64,000 nt of DNA from Pedobacter sp. Leaf250 (GCF_920984735.1 NZ_CAKLBU010000003.1:62001-126000); one strand, 5' to 3'; positions 1 to 9,309 are shown, counted from the stretch's first letter. Numbers and translations: made by a program. The notes: generated by a model not told the origin, from the letters alone.

Positions 1-944
1 AATACTACAATGAATTAGGTTATGTGCCTTTTGATGTAAAGAAAAACGAAAATGCGGCTAAAACTTTAGAGTATTCTTATGATGATTTCACAATTTATCA
101 ATTGGGAAGAGCTTTAAACAAACCTGCTTCTGAAATTGATATTTACAAGAAGAGAGCGATGAACTATAAAAATCTTTTCGATCCATCTTCTGGATTAATG
201 AGAGGAAAAAATCAGGATGGTACTTTCCAAAGCCCATTTAGTCCGTTCAAATGGGGTGGTGCATTTACTGAAGGTAACAGCTGGCATTACACTTGGTCGG
301 TTTTTCAAGATGTAGATGGATTAACTAAATTAATGGGTGGCCATGAAAAATTTGTGACTAAGCTGGATTCAGTTTTCTCAATGCCGCCAGTGTTTGATGA
401 AAGTGCTTATGGTGGTGTAATCCACGAAATTCGTGAAATGCAAATTGCAAATATGGGTCAGTATGCTCATGGAAATCAGCCGATTCAGCACATGATTTAT
501 CTTTATAATTACGGTGGTGCACCTTATAAAACGCAATATTGGGTTCGTGAAACCATGAACAGAATGTACAAAGCTACACCTGATGGTTACTGTGGCGATG
601 AAGATAATGGTCAAACATCTGCATGGTATGTATTCTCGGCAATGGGATTTTACCCTGTAACCCCTGCGGTTGATCAATATGTATTGGGTGCTCCTTTATT
701 TAAAAAGGTAACTTTAACATTAGAAAATGGTAAGAAGGTGGTGATTAACGCAGCGGCAAATAGCGATAGCAACCGTTATGTTCAATCATTGCAAATGGAT
801 GGTAAGCCTTACACTAAAAACTGGATTAGTCATAGTGGTTTGCAAAAAGGTGCGGTGTTAAATTTTAACATGGCTGCAACGCCAAATAAGATCAGAGGTT
901 CAAAACCTGCAGATTTTCCTTATTCATTGTCAACTGAAAAATAA
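1..944 (+). CDS. GH92 family alpha-1,2-mannosidase, C-terminal part
   Basis: The reading frame is open from the window edge (first complete codon at base 3), so the true start lies upstream. About 314 residues remain of a family that is usually 700-800 long. Visible GH92 hallmarks are GNSWHYTW, GNQPIQHMIYLYNYGG and YCGDEDNGQTSAW, which in characterised members carry the calcium-site and acid/base residues of the inverting exo-mannosidase. In this phylum such enzymes trim mannose from glycans in the periplasm or at the surface. A strong terminator follows directly, so this gene ends its transcription unit. The family call is firm; the exact linkage specificity is inferred. Confidence 0.9.
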   Translation, partial: YYNELGYVPFDVKKNENAAKTLEYSYDDFTIYQLGRALNKPASEIDIYKKRAMNYKNLFDPSSGLMRGKNQDGTFQSPFSPFKWGGAFTEGNSWHYTWSVFQDVDGLTKLMGGHEKFVTKLDSVFSMPPVFDESAYGGVIHEIREMQIANMGQYAHGNQPIQHMIYLYNYGGAPYKTQYWVRETMNRMYKATPDGYCGDEDNGQTSAWYVFSAMGFYPVTPAVDQYVLGAPLFKKVTLTLENGKKVVINAAANSDSNRYVQSLQMDGKPYTKNWISHSGLQKGAVLNFNMAATPNKIRGSKPADFPYSLSTEK

Positions 945-947
945 AAA

Positions 948-984
948 AAATCGGACTGAAGTTTGCTACCCACAGTCCGATTTT
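948..984 (+). terminator. Intrinsic terminator after the GH92 gene
   Basis: Inverted repeat AAATCGGACTG (948-958) with CAGTCCGATTT (973-983), loop of about 15 nt, flanked by A-rich and T-rich tracts, so it may work in both directions. Confidence 0.8.
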
Positions 985-1011
985 ACCCCAAAAAATAAAA
1001 CATCAAAAGAA

Positions 1012-1063
1012 ATGGGGATTCCACAATATAGCAGAATCCCCATCATCTAAATTAACGCTCTCA
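1012..1063 (-). repeat. Hairpin plus invariant 18-mer, copy 1 of 3
   Basis: Arms ATGGGGATTC (1012-1021) and GAATCCCCAT (1034-1043) are followed by the 18-mer TCTAAATTAACGCTCTCA (1046-1063). The same 18-mer, each time beside a hairpin of different but self-complementary sequence, recurs at 2641-2693 and 57914-57964. Read on the minus strand the 18-mer comes first, then the hairpin, then a T-rich tract, which is the layout of an intrinsic terminator with a fixed leader. The 985-1325 gap otherwise holds only this repeat, the palindrome at 1201 and the rpiA upstream region. Confidence 0.7.
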
Positions 1064-1200
1064 ATTATATAAACGTTGTAAAATGAAATTATTGCACAGA
1101 TGCAATAATTTTTTTTGTTTAAAGGTTTCTTTATAGTCGTCCCTGTATGCCTGCAATCCATATTGTTTATCGGCAACCTTTTTCGGGTTTGGTCTTGCAA

Positions 1201-1248
1201 GACTAATGAAGTTCTCCCACTATTCCTCCCTGTAAAACTTCGTAAGTC
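1201..1248 (-). repeat. REP-like palindrome, copy 1 of 3
   Basis: On the minus strand it reads GACTTACGAAGTTTT, a loop with AGGGAGGA, then GAACTTCATTAGTC. It matches the two better-preserved copies at 10348 and 10439 in stem and loop. It lies about 80 bases before rpiA. No transposase of the REP-associated kind is seen nearby. Confidence 0.6.
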
Positions 1249-1325
1249 AAAAGCAACTTAATCTGTATAAATCTGCGGCGTTTATCATTTTAAATCTGCG
1301 GGAAAATTTTTCTATTTTTAGCCAT

Positions 1326-2006
1326 ATGGAAGCAAACAATCAAGATGCCGAAAAACTGGCGGCTGCAAAAGCTGCGGTAAAATTTATAAAAGACGGTGAT
1401 ATTGTAGGTTTGGGTACTGGTTCTACAGCATCATTTGCAATAAAAGAATTAGGTGCAATGGTGCAAAACGGATTAAAAATCAAGGCAGCTGCAAGTTCTA
1501 TTCACACCGAAGAACTAGCCAAATCTTTTGGGATAGAAATCCTTCCCCTAGGAGAACTATCTGTTATTGACGTAAGTATTGATGGTGCAGATGAGTTCAC
1601 CGAATCGCTTGATTTGATAAAAGGCGGGGGCGGTGCACTGTTTAGAGAAAAGATTATGGCTTCCTTAAGTAAAAACTCTATTATTGTTACCGATACTACA
1701 AAAAAGGTACAAAAACTGGGTGCATTTACTGTTCCTATTGAAGTTATTCCCTTAGCTTATCAATACGTTTTTGATCAGGTTTCAAAACTGGGTGGAAAAG
1801 GTGTAAAGCGATTAAAGAACAATCAAATTTTTATAACCGACAATGGTAATTTTATTATTGATGCCGATTTTGGATTAATTGATGATCCTTTACTATTGGC
1901 AAATGAGTTAAATCAAATTGATGGTTTGCTTGCTCACGGACTTTTCATTAATCTTACATCAAAGGTGATCATGAGTACAGCAGATCAGATCATGGTGTTT
2001 GAATAA
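1326..2006 (+). CDS. rpiA: Ribose-5-phosphate isomerase A
   Basis: Interconverts ribose 5-phosphate and ribulose 5-phosphate in the non-oxidative pentose phosphate pathway; cytosolic. The 226-residue length fits the family. Visible motifs are GLGTGSTASFAI (phosphate binding), the catalytic-region DGADEF and KGGGGALFREKI. The ATG at 1326 gives a normal N-terminus. The gene appears monocistronic, with a repeat-bearing intergenic region before it and 150 bases before the next gene. Confidence 0.95.
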   Translation: MEANNQDAEKLAAAKAAVKFIKDGDIVGLGTGSTASFAIKELGAMVQNGLKIKAAASSIHTEELAKSFGIEILPLGELSVIDVSIDGADEFTESLDLIKGGGGALFREKIMASLSKNSIIVTDTTKKVQKLGAFTVPIEVIPLAYQYVFDQVSKLGGKGVKRLKNNQIFITDNGNFIIDADFGLIDDPLLLANELNQIDGLLAHGLFINLTSKVIMSTADQIMVFE

Positions 2007-2156
2007 TTTCTACCGAGAAATAATCTCCATAAAAAAAATAAAAATATTTTAACCGACGGTTTTATTTCACTTACCGACGTTTTAAACTTCTTCGGAGAAA
2101 ATCCATTTCCCAGCCACCATTTCTGTGATACATTTGAATCATAAAACAAAACGGTT

Positions 2157-2546
2157 ATGGAAACTTTCATCAAAAAAAATCAAGCAGATAAACAATTAGG
2201 ATTGGGTATTTTAATTGTTGCCATCGGATCAGTATTCTTATTAAGAAATTCAGGTTTAGATATTCCACATTGGATTTTAAGTTGGCATACCATTATGTTG
2301 GCTGCAGGTTTGTGGATAGGTTACCGCAAAAACTATCAAGGTAGTGGATGGCTAGCATTAACAGTTATCGGCGCAATTTTTACCTTAAAACATATTGTTG
2401 TTTTTGATTTTGAAATATCAAGGATTACAGCAGCTTTAGCCTTTATTGGTATAGGATTATATTTAATTTTAAAACCAAAAAGATCGAGAAGTGTTAATGA
2501 TTATACTCCAGAAAAAAAAGCAGATTTAACTGATTTCAACAATTAA
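2157..2546 (+). CDS. Small four-helix membrane protein, LiaF-TM/DUF5668-like
   Basis: 129 residues with a short charged N-terminus and about four hydrophobic segments (near residues 18-30, 40-56, 63-80 and 88-106), ending in a basic and then acidic tail. The pattern resembles the LiaF-type transmembrane domain often found in cell-envelope stress proteins and anti-sigma-like regulators, but there is no soluble LiaF C-domain. Location is the inner membrane; function unknown. A terminator follows at 2571. The upstream gap contains a direct repeat of ACCGACG about 24 bases apart (near 2051 and 2075), a possible regulator site. Confidence 0.6.
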   Translation: METFIKKNQADKQLGLGILIVAIGSVFLLRNSGLDIPHWILSWHTIMLAAGLWIGYRKNYQGSGWLALTVIGAIFTLKHIVVFDFEISRITAALAFIGIGLYLILKPKRSRSVNDYTPEKKADLTDFNN

Positions 2547-2570
2547 AATTCGTAACTCCATCATATATCA

Positions 2571-2607
2571 AAAAGGGACTTTCTTCAAAATGGTCCCTTT
2601 TTTTTAC
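2571..2607 (+). terminator. Intrinsic terminator
   Basis: AAAAGGGAC (2571-2579) pairs with GTCCCTTTT (2593-2601), followed by a run of eight T in all. It ends the transcript of the small membrane protein. Confidence 0.85.
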
Positions 2608-2640
2608 AAAGAATTTTTAAAAATTCATCTTAAAAAAGAA

Positions 2641-2693
2641 ACGGGGATTCCACCATTAAGGCAGCATCCCCGTCATCTAAATTAACGCTCTCA
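2641..2693 (-). repeat. Hairpin plus invariant 18-mer, copy 2 of 3
   Basis: Arms ACGGGGAT (2641-2648) and ATCCCCGT (2666-2673), then TCTAAATTAACGCTCTCA (2676-2693). On the minus strand it lies just past the stop of the GlxA-type gene and has a T-rich tail, so here it probably terminates that gene. The second stem pair is C-G where copy 1 has T-A, a compensatory change. Confidence 0.75.
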
Positions 2694-2755
2694 CATACAT
2701 AAACGCTGAGATCTAAAAATATTGTACGAACAGTTATTTTTTTTAAAAAAAATTA

Positions 2756-3742
2756 TCAGGCCTGTAAAATCGGCACTTCCTTGTGGTACTTATTTCTGTA
2801 TTCAATGGGTGTACAACCTGTAATTTTTTTAAAAACATCTCTGAATGATTTATTGTCGGTATAGCCCACATCAAACATTACTTCGGTAATGTTTTTTCTG
2901 CTCGATTCGAAACTTCTTTTGGCTGCTTCAATTTTAACCCGCTGAATGTATTCTATTACAGTATTTTTGGTTGCACTTTTAAATCGCCGCTCAAAACTTC
3001 TCCTTCCTAAGGCTAAAAGGTCGGCTAATTGGTCAACCGTAATTTTTTCCTGGTAGTTTCCATCTATAAATTCTTGAGCCTGTTTTATTTTTTCATCTTC
3101 ATGTCCTTTTTGACCTTGAAACATCATAAACGCCAGCTGACTTTCACGATCAATATCAATGGCAAAATATTTGGCCGCTAAAATCGCTGTATCTCTATCG
3201 GTATATTTTTCTACCAAATACAGAAGCAAATTCCAGTAGGAGTTGGCACCTCCGCTAGAATATATGCCTTGCGATTCGGTAATGATACTTCCATCAACCA
3301 AATCTACATTTGGAAACATCTCTCTGAACTGACTGGCAAACAACCAATGTGTAGAGCATTTCTTTCCGTTTAGTAAACCTGTTGAAGCCAGCAGAAATGC
3401 ACCCATACACAATGAGGCCACTTCCGATCCTCTTGCATGATGCTTTACAATCCAAGGAAATAATATTTCATTTAGCCCAATAGCGTTGTTCATGTTTCCG
3501 CTTATGGCAGGTATAAAAATTAAATCCGTTTGATCTACATCTTCCAGAAGTTTATCTGCATGTACTGAAAAAAGACTATTGTTTAACCTCACTTCTTTTG
3601 ATGCTGCAACCAGTTCAACCTTAAAAAGTGGTTGTTTTCCCGAAGCTTGCAAAAATTCATTTACCGCTGTAAATAAATAGCGAGGATCGGCAATGGCTTC
3701 TATTACGGCAGTTTCTGGAACTAAAATAGATACATGTTTCAT
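2756..3742 (-). CDS. GlxA-family AraC-type transcriptional regulator with DJ-1/PfpI domain
   Basis: The N-terminal half (about 1-190) is a class I glutamine-amidotransferase-like DJ-1/PfpI sensor domain with SLCMGAFLLASTGLL around the nucleophile elbow. The C-terminal part (about 220-325) has two AraC helix-turn-helix motifs (ITVDQLADLLALGRRSFERRF and ITEVMFDVGYTDNKSFRDVF). I use the ATG at 3742 (MKHVSILVPE), which starts directly on the DJ-1 fold; an upstream start would add eight residues. It is divergent from the operon at 3888 and probably controls it. Ligand unknown. Confidence 0.88.
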   Translation of the reverse strand: MKHVSILVPETAVIEAIADPRYLFTAVNEFLQASGKQPLFKVELVAASKEVRLNNSLFSVHADKLLEDVDQTDLIFIPAISGNMNNAIGLNEILFPWIVKHHARGSEVASLCMGAFLLASTGLLNGKKCSTHWLFASQFREMFPNVDLVDGSIITESQGIYSSGGANSYWNLLLYLVEKYTDRDTAILAAKYFAIDIDRESQLAFMMFQGQKGHEDEKIKQAQEFIDGNYQEKITVDQLADLLALGRRSFERRFKSATKNTVIEYIQRVKIEAAKRSFESSRKNITEVMFDVGYTDNKSFRDVFKKITGCTPIEYRNKYHKEVPILQA

Positions 3743-3800
3743 TAAGTTTTTGTATTTGATTATCAACGATTTCGACTAAACAAATGTAATAATGGAATAT

Positions 3801-3827
3801 GTCGTAAACAACCCCAATAATTGTCGT
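3801..3827. promoter_or_regulatory. Possible AraC-type direct-repeat operator
   Basis: GTCGTAA at 3801 and GTCGTTT at 3823 form a direct repeat about two helical turns apart in the divergent region between the GlxA-type gene and the 3888 operon. AraC-family proteins bind such spaced direct repeats. This is inference from position and spacing. Confidence 0.35.
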
Positions 3828-3887
3828 TTCTGCATAATACCGTTTTTTACTTAAGGTAGTATTTTTGCTTAGTAAAAAATTAATGTG

Positions 3888-4301
3888 ATGGAGATATTTA
3901 ATTTTGAAGAGGATATTAAGGTTATATGTGTTCGGGCAAGTTCATTTCCAGAAGGGATAATGGCTGCACACCAAAAACTTCATGCTTTATTGCCCGATAT
4001 TGAGCAAAGAAAAATATTTGGTATCAGCAGACCAGAAGATGGTAAAATTATTTACAAGGCAGCGGCTGAGGTGAAAGATACAGATGACGTTAAACTTTTA
4101 GATCACCAAATGTTTGTAATCGAAAAAGGTAAATATCTGTCAGAAACGATAGAAAACTTTATGGAAGATATACCTAAAATCGGATTAACATTTCAGAAGC
4201 TGATTGCGCAACCAAACATCGATCCCGAAGGATATTGTTTGGAGGATTATATAAATGAAACCGATGTACGCTGCATGGTGGGCATAAAACGAGAAAATTA
4301 A
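3888..4301 (+). CDS. GyrI-like/effector-binding domain protein
   Basis: 137 residues from the ATG at 3888; a GTG three bases earlier is in frame. The alternation of strands with FNFEEDIKVICVRASSFPEGI and the length fit the GyrI-like small-molecule-binding fold (AraC effector-binding family) standing alone, without a DNA-binding domain. It begins a tight operon with a VOC protein (next codon) and a DoxX protein, opposite a GlxA-type regulator. A role in sensing or buffering a small toxic molecule is an inference. Confidence 0.55.
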   Translation: MEIFNFEEDIKVICVRASSFPEGIMAAHQKLHALLPDIEQRKIFGISRPEDGKIIYKAAAEVKDTDDVKLLDHQMFVIEKGKYLSETIENFMEDIPKIGLTFQKLIAQPNIDPEGYCLEDYINETDVRCMVGIKREN

Positions 4302-4718
4302 TTGGCCAATATCAACTCATATTTAACTTTTAACGGAAATTGTAGAGAGGCTATGCGCTTTTACCACAATTGTCTGGGTGGAGAATTATCGATTCAAAGT
4401 ATCGGTGAATCGCCAATGGCTAACAATATGCCCCAAATTATGGCAGATAAAATTTTACATGCTGTGCTTACTTCTGATGAAATTATAATTATGGGAACAG
4501 ATATGGTGGTAGATACCGGTTTAATTAAGGGCAATGCAGTGTCACTGATGTTAAATTGTGATTCGGAAGAAGAAACAAAAGCTTATTATGAAAAACTCTC
4601 AAAAGGCGGGAAATCCGTTAATCCGTTGCAGAAAACATTTTGGGGCGCACTATTTGGCGATTTGATAGATCGATTTGGCAATACCTGGTTAATAAATTAC
4701 GATAAAAAATATATATAA
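4302..4718 (+). CDS. VOC family protein (PhnB/glyoxalase-like), TTG start
   Basis: 138 residues; pattern YLTFNGNCREAMRFYHNCLGGEL at the N-terminus and DRFGNTWLINYD at the C-terminus are typical of the PhnB-like branch of the vicinal oxygen chelate superfamily (metal-dependent or metal-lost enzymes and binding proteins). The stop of the previous gene (TAA 4299-4301) directly precedes TTG 4302. The first in-frame ATG would remove the first beta strand, so TTG is the better start. Translational coupling with the upstream gene is likely. Substrate unknown. Confidence 0.8.
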   Translation: MANINSYLTFNGNCREAMRFYHNCLGGELSIQSIGESPMANNMPQIMADKILHAVLTSDEIIIMGTDMVVDTGLIKGNAVSLMLNCDSEEETKAYYEKLSKGGKSVNPLQKTFWGALFGDLIDRFGNTWLINYDKKYI

Positions 4719-4719
4719 C

Positions 4720-5094
4720 ATGAAATCAATTAAAACTTGGTACTGGGTTGCAACAATCATTTTCGCATTAATGATGTTGATGGATGGCTTTGGTGGTATT
4801 ACACAACAAGAAGCTGGCAAAGAAGTATTTAAACATTTGGGTTATCCAATGTATTTACTGCAAATATGCGGACTCGCAAAAATTTTAGGTGCCATAGCAA
4901 TTTTGCAAAATCAGTTTAAGGTAATTAAAGAATGGGCTAATGCGGGTTTTGCCATCAACTTTATTGGAGCTTTTGCTTCCAGAGCTTTTGTAGGCGATGA
5001 AATCATTTTACTTGTTCCGCCTATTGTGATGTTAGCAATCATGTTTATCCCATACTTTTTATGGAAAAAATACGAGAATGTTAAAAAAAGTTAA
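4720..5094 (+). CDS. DoxX-like family membrane protein
   Basis: 124 residues with four predicted membrane helices (about 7-23, 45-63, 74-92, 98-116), matching the DoxX/DoxX-like family. It starts one base after the VOC gene, so the three genes 3888-5094 form one operon. DoxX-like proteins are inner-membrane proteins, often linked to oxidative or thiol stress; the exact role is unknown. Confidence 0.75.
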   Translation: MKSIKTWYWVATIIFALMMLMDGFGGITQQEAGKEVFKHLGYPMYLLQICGLAKILGAIAILQNQFKVIKEWANAGFAINFIGAFASRAFVGDEIILLVPPIVMLAIMFIPYFLWKKYENVKKS

Positions 5095-5119
5095 AACGCA
5101 ATAGGATTTGATTAATAGC

Positions 5120-5148
5120 TTTTTAAAAGGCAAATATTCTTAACTTTG
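5120..5148 (+). promoter_or_regulatory. Candidate Bacteroidota promoter for the hydrolase gene
   Basis: A -7 box TAACTTTG (5141-5148) matches TAnnTTTG exactly; the -33 region has only TTT at about 18 bases upstream. It lies about 30 bases before the gene at 5181. Confidence 0.45.
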
Positions 5149-5180
5149 ATACTTGTGAATTCCAAACAGACACAAGATTT

Positions 5181-6500
5181 ATGATGAAGAGAAGTATTTT
5201 ATTTGTTATTGCATTATTATTTACTACAACAGCATTTTCTCAAAATGTTATTCAACTATTTAACAGTGCAAACGATTTTTTTAAAGTATTACAAGAGGAA
5301 AAATTTGCCGATGCACATGCTTTTTTTGATGATACCCTAAAAACCAAACTTACTGAAGATAATTTAAAAAAACTTTGGTTTGATATAGGTACTAAATATG
5401 GTAAAGCAGAAAGTTTCGATGCCATTCAAAGTAAAGCGCAAGGTCAGTTTTTTGCGGTAACTGTTGAAGGAAAATTTGCCAATGGTGAACAGAATTTTAT
5501 TGTAGGTTTTAATAAGGCTCAAAAAATTGTCGGTATCTTTTTAGCTCCGCCAAAAAGTTCTGTAGCTTATGCCAAACCAGCTTATGCAGATACCAGTTTA
5601 TATAGTGAGAAGCAGGTATATATTGGTCCGGCGGGTAGACAGTTGGCTGCTATTGTAACTACGCCCAAAAACTCAAAAAGCTTTCCCATAGTGGTTTTTG
5701 TGCATGGGTCAGGACCAAGCGATATGGATGAAACAGTAGGTACCAATAAGCCTTTTAAAGATTTAGCAGGCGGTTTAGCCTCAAAAGGAATTGGATCTAT
5801 TCGATATGTAAAAAGAACTTTAATCTATCCTAACGAATTTTCAAAACCTTATACAGTAAAGGAAGAAGTGCTGGATGATGCAACAGCAGCAATTGCTTAT
5901 TCGAAAACGGTAATTGGAGCAAACCCAAAAGCAATTTATGTTTTCGGTCATAGCTTAGGTGGTATGTTGGCGCCAAGAATCGCAGCAGCCTCTCCAGATG
6001 TATCGGGTATTATCTTAGCCGCTGCACCAGCAAGAAAAATGACTGATATTATCATCGATCAGAATAAATACATGTTCGATTTATCAAAAGATACCACAGC
6101 TGAGAACAAAAAATACCTGAATGATGCAGTTCTGCAAATTGATAAAAGTAGAATTACTCAACTGGGTACAACCATTAAGCCCGATTCAGTAATTTTGGGT
6201 ATACCAGCAAAATATTGGGCCGATATAAATGCATATAATCAGGTAACTACGGCTAAAAACTTAACCAAAAAGATTTATGTGTTACAGGGTGGAAACGATT
6301 TTCAGGTAGGCAAAACCGATTTCGATTTATGGAATGCGGCTTTGGCGAAGAAAAAAAATGTAACACTGAAATTTTATCCAGATTTAAACCATTTGCTAAG
6401 TCCACAAACTGAAAAAGGAAGTATGGCACAATACCAAACCCCTGTAAGTGTTTCTGAAGTTTTGGTTAATGATATTTCAGCCTGGATTAAATTGAAGTAA
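5181..6500 (+). CDS. Secreted alpha/beta hydrolase with N-terminal DUF3887 domain
   Basis: 439 residues with a signal peptide (MMKRSILFVIALLFTTTAFSQ, cleavage near 21). Residues about 25-125 form a DUF3887-like domain; about 150-435 is an alpha/beta hydrolase with the oxyanion motif VFVHGSGP, nucleophile elbow GHSLGG, an acid in the QGGNDFQV region and a late HxL histidine (DLNHLLSP). It is likely a periplasmic serine hydrolase or esterase; substrate unknown. A terminator follows at 6519, so it is probably monocistronic. Confidence 0.88.
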   Translation: MMKRSILFVIALLFTTTAFSQNVIQLFNSANDFFKVLQEEKFADAHAFFDDTLKTKLTEDNLKKLWFDIGTKYGKAESFDAIQSKAQGQFFAVTVEGKFANGEQNFIVGFNKAQKIVGIFLAPPKSSVAYAKPAYADTSLYSEKQVYIGPAGRQLAAIVTTPKNSKSFPIVVFVHGSGPSDMDETVGTNKPFKDLAGGLASKGIGSIRYVKRTLIYPNEFSKPYTVKEEVLDDATAAIAYSKTVIGANPKAIYVFGHSLGGMLAPRIAAASPDVSGIILAAAPARKMTDIIIDQNKYMFDLSKDTTAENKKYLNDAVLQIDKSRITQLGTTIKPDSVILGIPAKYWADINAYNQVTTAKNLTKKIYVLQGGNDFQVGKTDFDLWNAALAKKKNVTLKFYPDLNHLLSPQTEKGSMAQYQTPVSVSEVLVNDISAWIKLK

Positions 6501-6518
6501 AAGCTATTTTATAATTGG

Positions 6519-6547
6519 AGCCCTAGCTAAAACCTAGGGCTTTTTTT
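6519..6547 (+). terminator. Intrinsic terminator
   Basis: AGCCCTAG (6519-6526) pairs with CTAGGGCT (6534-6541), followed by a run of seven T. Confidence 0.9.
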
Positions 6548-6598
6548 GTTGTTTGTATATCGCCATATTTCATATCTTTAAATCAACTAAACAAAAAA

Positions 6599-9208
6599 AT
6601 GACCACGCTATATTCGGAGCAAGATGGATTCAATTCTTTGGTTGAGGCATCGCCAATGCCTACAGCCATTTATAAAGGTATGAATATGATCATCAGCGCA
6701 GCCAACCAGGCCATGCTGGATTTGTGGGGTAAAACAACACATGTTATCGGGATGCCCCTAATTGAGGGTGTGCCTGAATTAAAAAACCAACCATTTTTAG
6801 GAATATTAGAAGAGGTTTTTGAAACCGGCGAAACGTATTATTCAAAGGAATCTCCGGCTGATTTGGTAGTTGATGGCACCTTGCAAACTTTCTATTTTAC
6901 ATTTACTTATAAACCACTAAAGAACGATAATGGCGAAACAATTGCCATTATTAACACAGCTGCTCATTTAACAGAACTGGTTGCGGCAAGAAAACAAATT
7001 GCCGATACACAAGAGCGCTTAACTTTTGCCTTAATTTCAGCCGAAATAGGAACCTGGGATTTAGATCCAATAAATAATATTGTGAATTGGGATGCCCGCT
7101 GTAGAGAACTTTTTGGCTTTGCAAAGGATGGAGAAATAAAATATGGAGATGTATTGAGTTGCATCCATCAAGATGATGTTGAGGTAGTGAATAAAGCCGT
7201 TTTACAAGCCATCGATCCGAATGCGGAGGGCCAATACGATATTAAATACAGAACATTAAGTAAAGAAAATCATATTTTAAGGTGGGTACATTGTAAAGGG
7301 AAAGCATATTTTAACGATGATGGCATTGCTTATCGTTTTGCAGGGATTGCACAAGACATTACAAATGAAATTGCGGCCGATAGGCGTGAACAACAATTGC
7401 TCACATTGATTGATAATAATGCTGATCACATGACGGTTGCTGATTTGAAAGGTAATGTAATTTATATGAACAAGGCATCTCGTTTAATGCTCGGAGTAGA
7501 TTTAGCCGCTGATGTAACCAAACTAAGCGCTAAAGATTTTTATACACCAAACGAACTCGATCGCGTACAAAACCATATTATCAAAGAAATTGATCCTGTT
7601 AAGGGTTGGCAGGGAAACATCAGTTTATTAAATTTTACTACAAAAGATGTTATTCCTTGTCGTGTTAGTTATCTCTTGATAAAAGATCCGGCTACTGGTG
7701 AAGTGATTGGAAGAGGGGCTACAGCAAGAGATTTGCGACCTGAAATCAGTGCCAAAGCTGAAGTTGAGAAAATGGCAAGCATTGTGGGCAGCAGTGAAGA
7801 TTTTTGTAATTACTGTGATACCAATGGAAATACGGTTTACATCAATCCATCAGGAAGAGAATTAATTGGTATAAGCGAGGAAAATGTTCCGAAGAGTAAT
7901 CTTTTTGATTACCATAGTGATTCCTCGAATGAGAAAATAAAGAACGAGATTTTACCTTTACTTTTTTCCAAAGGACGTTGGTCGGGCGAGTTGGAGCTGA
8001 TCCATCAGGAAACAAAAGAAATAATCCCAATTCATAAACAACTGTATATGATCAGGGAAGAAATTACAAATATACCAGTGGCCATTGCAGGTATTGCCAG
8101 AGATTTACGCCCAGAACTGAATGTGAGAAAGATTCTTGCTGATAAAAACGCAGCCTTGCAAAGTGTGGTTAATGAGCTGGAATTTTTAGCCAATACTGTT
8201 CCTTCTGTTGTGTGGACGAGCGGGCCAGATGGAAATTTGGATTACATTAACCAACGGTGGTTTGATCAAACTGGCAAAAGTAATGAAGAAACATTGGGCG
8301 CCCGTTGGATGGAGAGTGTTCATCCGGATGATGTTTCATTAGCTGAAAAAGCCTGGAAAATTTCACTCGAAACCGGAGCACCTTATGAAATTGAATTCAG
8401 GTGTTTAGATAAATTTAACAACTACCGATGGTATTTGGTTAGGGCTATGCCACTGAAAGATGCTGAAGGAAAAATTGTTAAATGGTATGGAACAAATAAC
8501 GATGTACATCATCAAAAAGAGCTGGAAAAACAGAAAGACAATTTTTTGGGTATTGCAAGCCACGAATTAAAAACCCCGGTTACCAGCTTAAAAGCATATG
8601 CACAGGTAATGGAATCGATGTTTAAACGCTCCGGCGATTTTAAAAATGCCGATCTTTTGGGTAAAATGAACAAACAGGTAGATCGTTTAACCAATTTAAT
8701 TAGCGATCTGTTAGATGTAACTAAAATTAATTCTGGCCGATTACAATTTAATAATGCCGAATTTGATTTTAATGAAATGGTGGAAGAAGTAATTGAAGAT
8801 GTGCAGCGAACGTCTTTTAAGCACATCATAAAAAAAGAACTGAATTTCAATAAAACCATTTACGGTGATAGAGACCGAATATGTCAGGTGGTTACCAATT
8901 TATTAACCAACGCAGTAAAATATTCTCCCGAGGCAAATGAGGTTGTAATCTATACCGAAGATGCCCATGATATTGTAAAAGTGTGTGTTCAAGATTATGG
9001 TATTGGAATAAGTCCAGATTTACAGGATCATGTTTTTGAGCAATTTTACCGGGTTAGTGGAAATAGGGAACACACTTTTCCTGGATTAGGTTTAGGTCTT
9101 TATATTTCCTCTGAAATTGTTAAACGATTGGGCGGCAAAATTTGGGTAAATTCGGTTCAGGGTAAGGGTTCTACCTTCGGTTTTACCATTCCTATAATGA
9201 TGGATTAA
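6599..9208 (+). CDS. Multi-PAS sensor histidine kinase
   Basis: 869 residues with no membrane helix, so a cytosolic sensor. About five PAS/PAC units fill residues 5-635; the second and the last have the PAS_3-type HPDD/HQDD and RCL pattern. HisKA follows (about 640-710) with the phospho-acceptor box GIASHELKTPVT, then HATPase_c (about 745-867) with N box TNLLTNAVKYS, G1 DYGIGIS and G2 GLGLGLYIS. No receiver domain is fused and no response regulator gene is adjacent, so it is an orphan kinase. The repeated EIxxxRDLRPE linkers between PAS units suggest internal duplication. Confidence 0.92.
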   Translation: MTTLYSEQDGFNSLVEASPMPTAIYKGMNMIISAANQAMLDLWGKTTHVIGMPLIEGVPELKNQPFLGILEEVFETGETYYSKESPADLVVDGTLQTFYFTFTYKPLKNDNGETIAIINTAAHLTELVAARKQIADTQERLTFALISAEIGTWDLDPINNIVNWDARCRELFGFAKDGEIKYGDVLSCIHQDDVEVVNKAVLQAIDPNAEGQYDIKYRTLSKENHILRWVHCKGKAYFNDDGIAYRFAGIAQDITNEIAADRREQQLLTLIDNNADHMTVADLKGNVIYMNKASRLMLGVDLAADVTKLSAKDFYTPNELDRVQNHIIKEIDPVKGWQGNISLLNFTTKDVIPCRVSYLLIKDPATGEVIGRGATARDLRPEISAKAEVEKMASIVGSSEDFCNYCDTNGNTVYINPSGRELIGISEENVPKSNLFDYHSDSSNEKIKNEILPLLFSKGRWSGELELIHQETKEIIPIHKQLYMIREEITNIPVAIAGIARDLRPELNVRKILADKNAALQSVVNELEFLANTVPSVVWTSGPDGNLDYINQRWFDQTGKSNEETLGARWMESVHPDDVSLAEKAWKISLETGAPYEIEFRCLDKFNNYRWYLVRAMPLKDAEGKIVKWYGTNNDVHHQKELEKQKDNFLGIASHELKTPVTSLKAYAQVMESMFKRSGDFKNADLLGKMNKQVDRLTNLISDLLDVTKINSGRLQFNNAEFDFNEMVEEVIEDVQRTSFKHIIKKELNFNKTIYGDRDRICQVVTNLLTNAVKYSPEANEVVIYTEDAHDIVKVCVQDYGIGISPDLQDHVFEQFYRVSGNREHTFPGLGLGLYISSEIVKRLGGKIWVNSVQGKGSTFGFTIPIMMD

Positions 9209-9309
9209 CTAAAAATCAGCACGTATCATTTGCATTAGCTCAATAAATACAAACAATTCAAAATATACAGGGTTTAAGGTTTATATCAAGTATCTTACTC
9301 TACGTATTT

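Noticed and set aside
1003..1200. Minus-strand 65-codon open frame
   Set aside because: It covers the hairpin/18-mer repeat and AT-rich spacer and has no start signal. I kept only the note that its last codons parallel copy 2 of the repeat.
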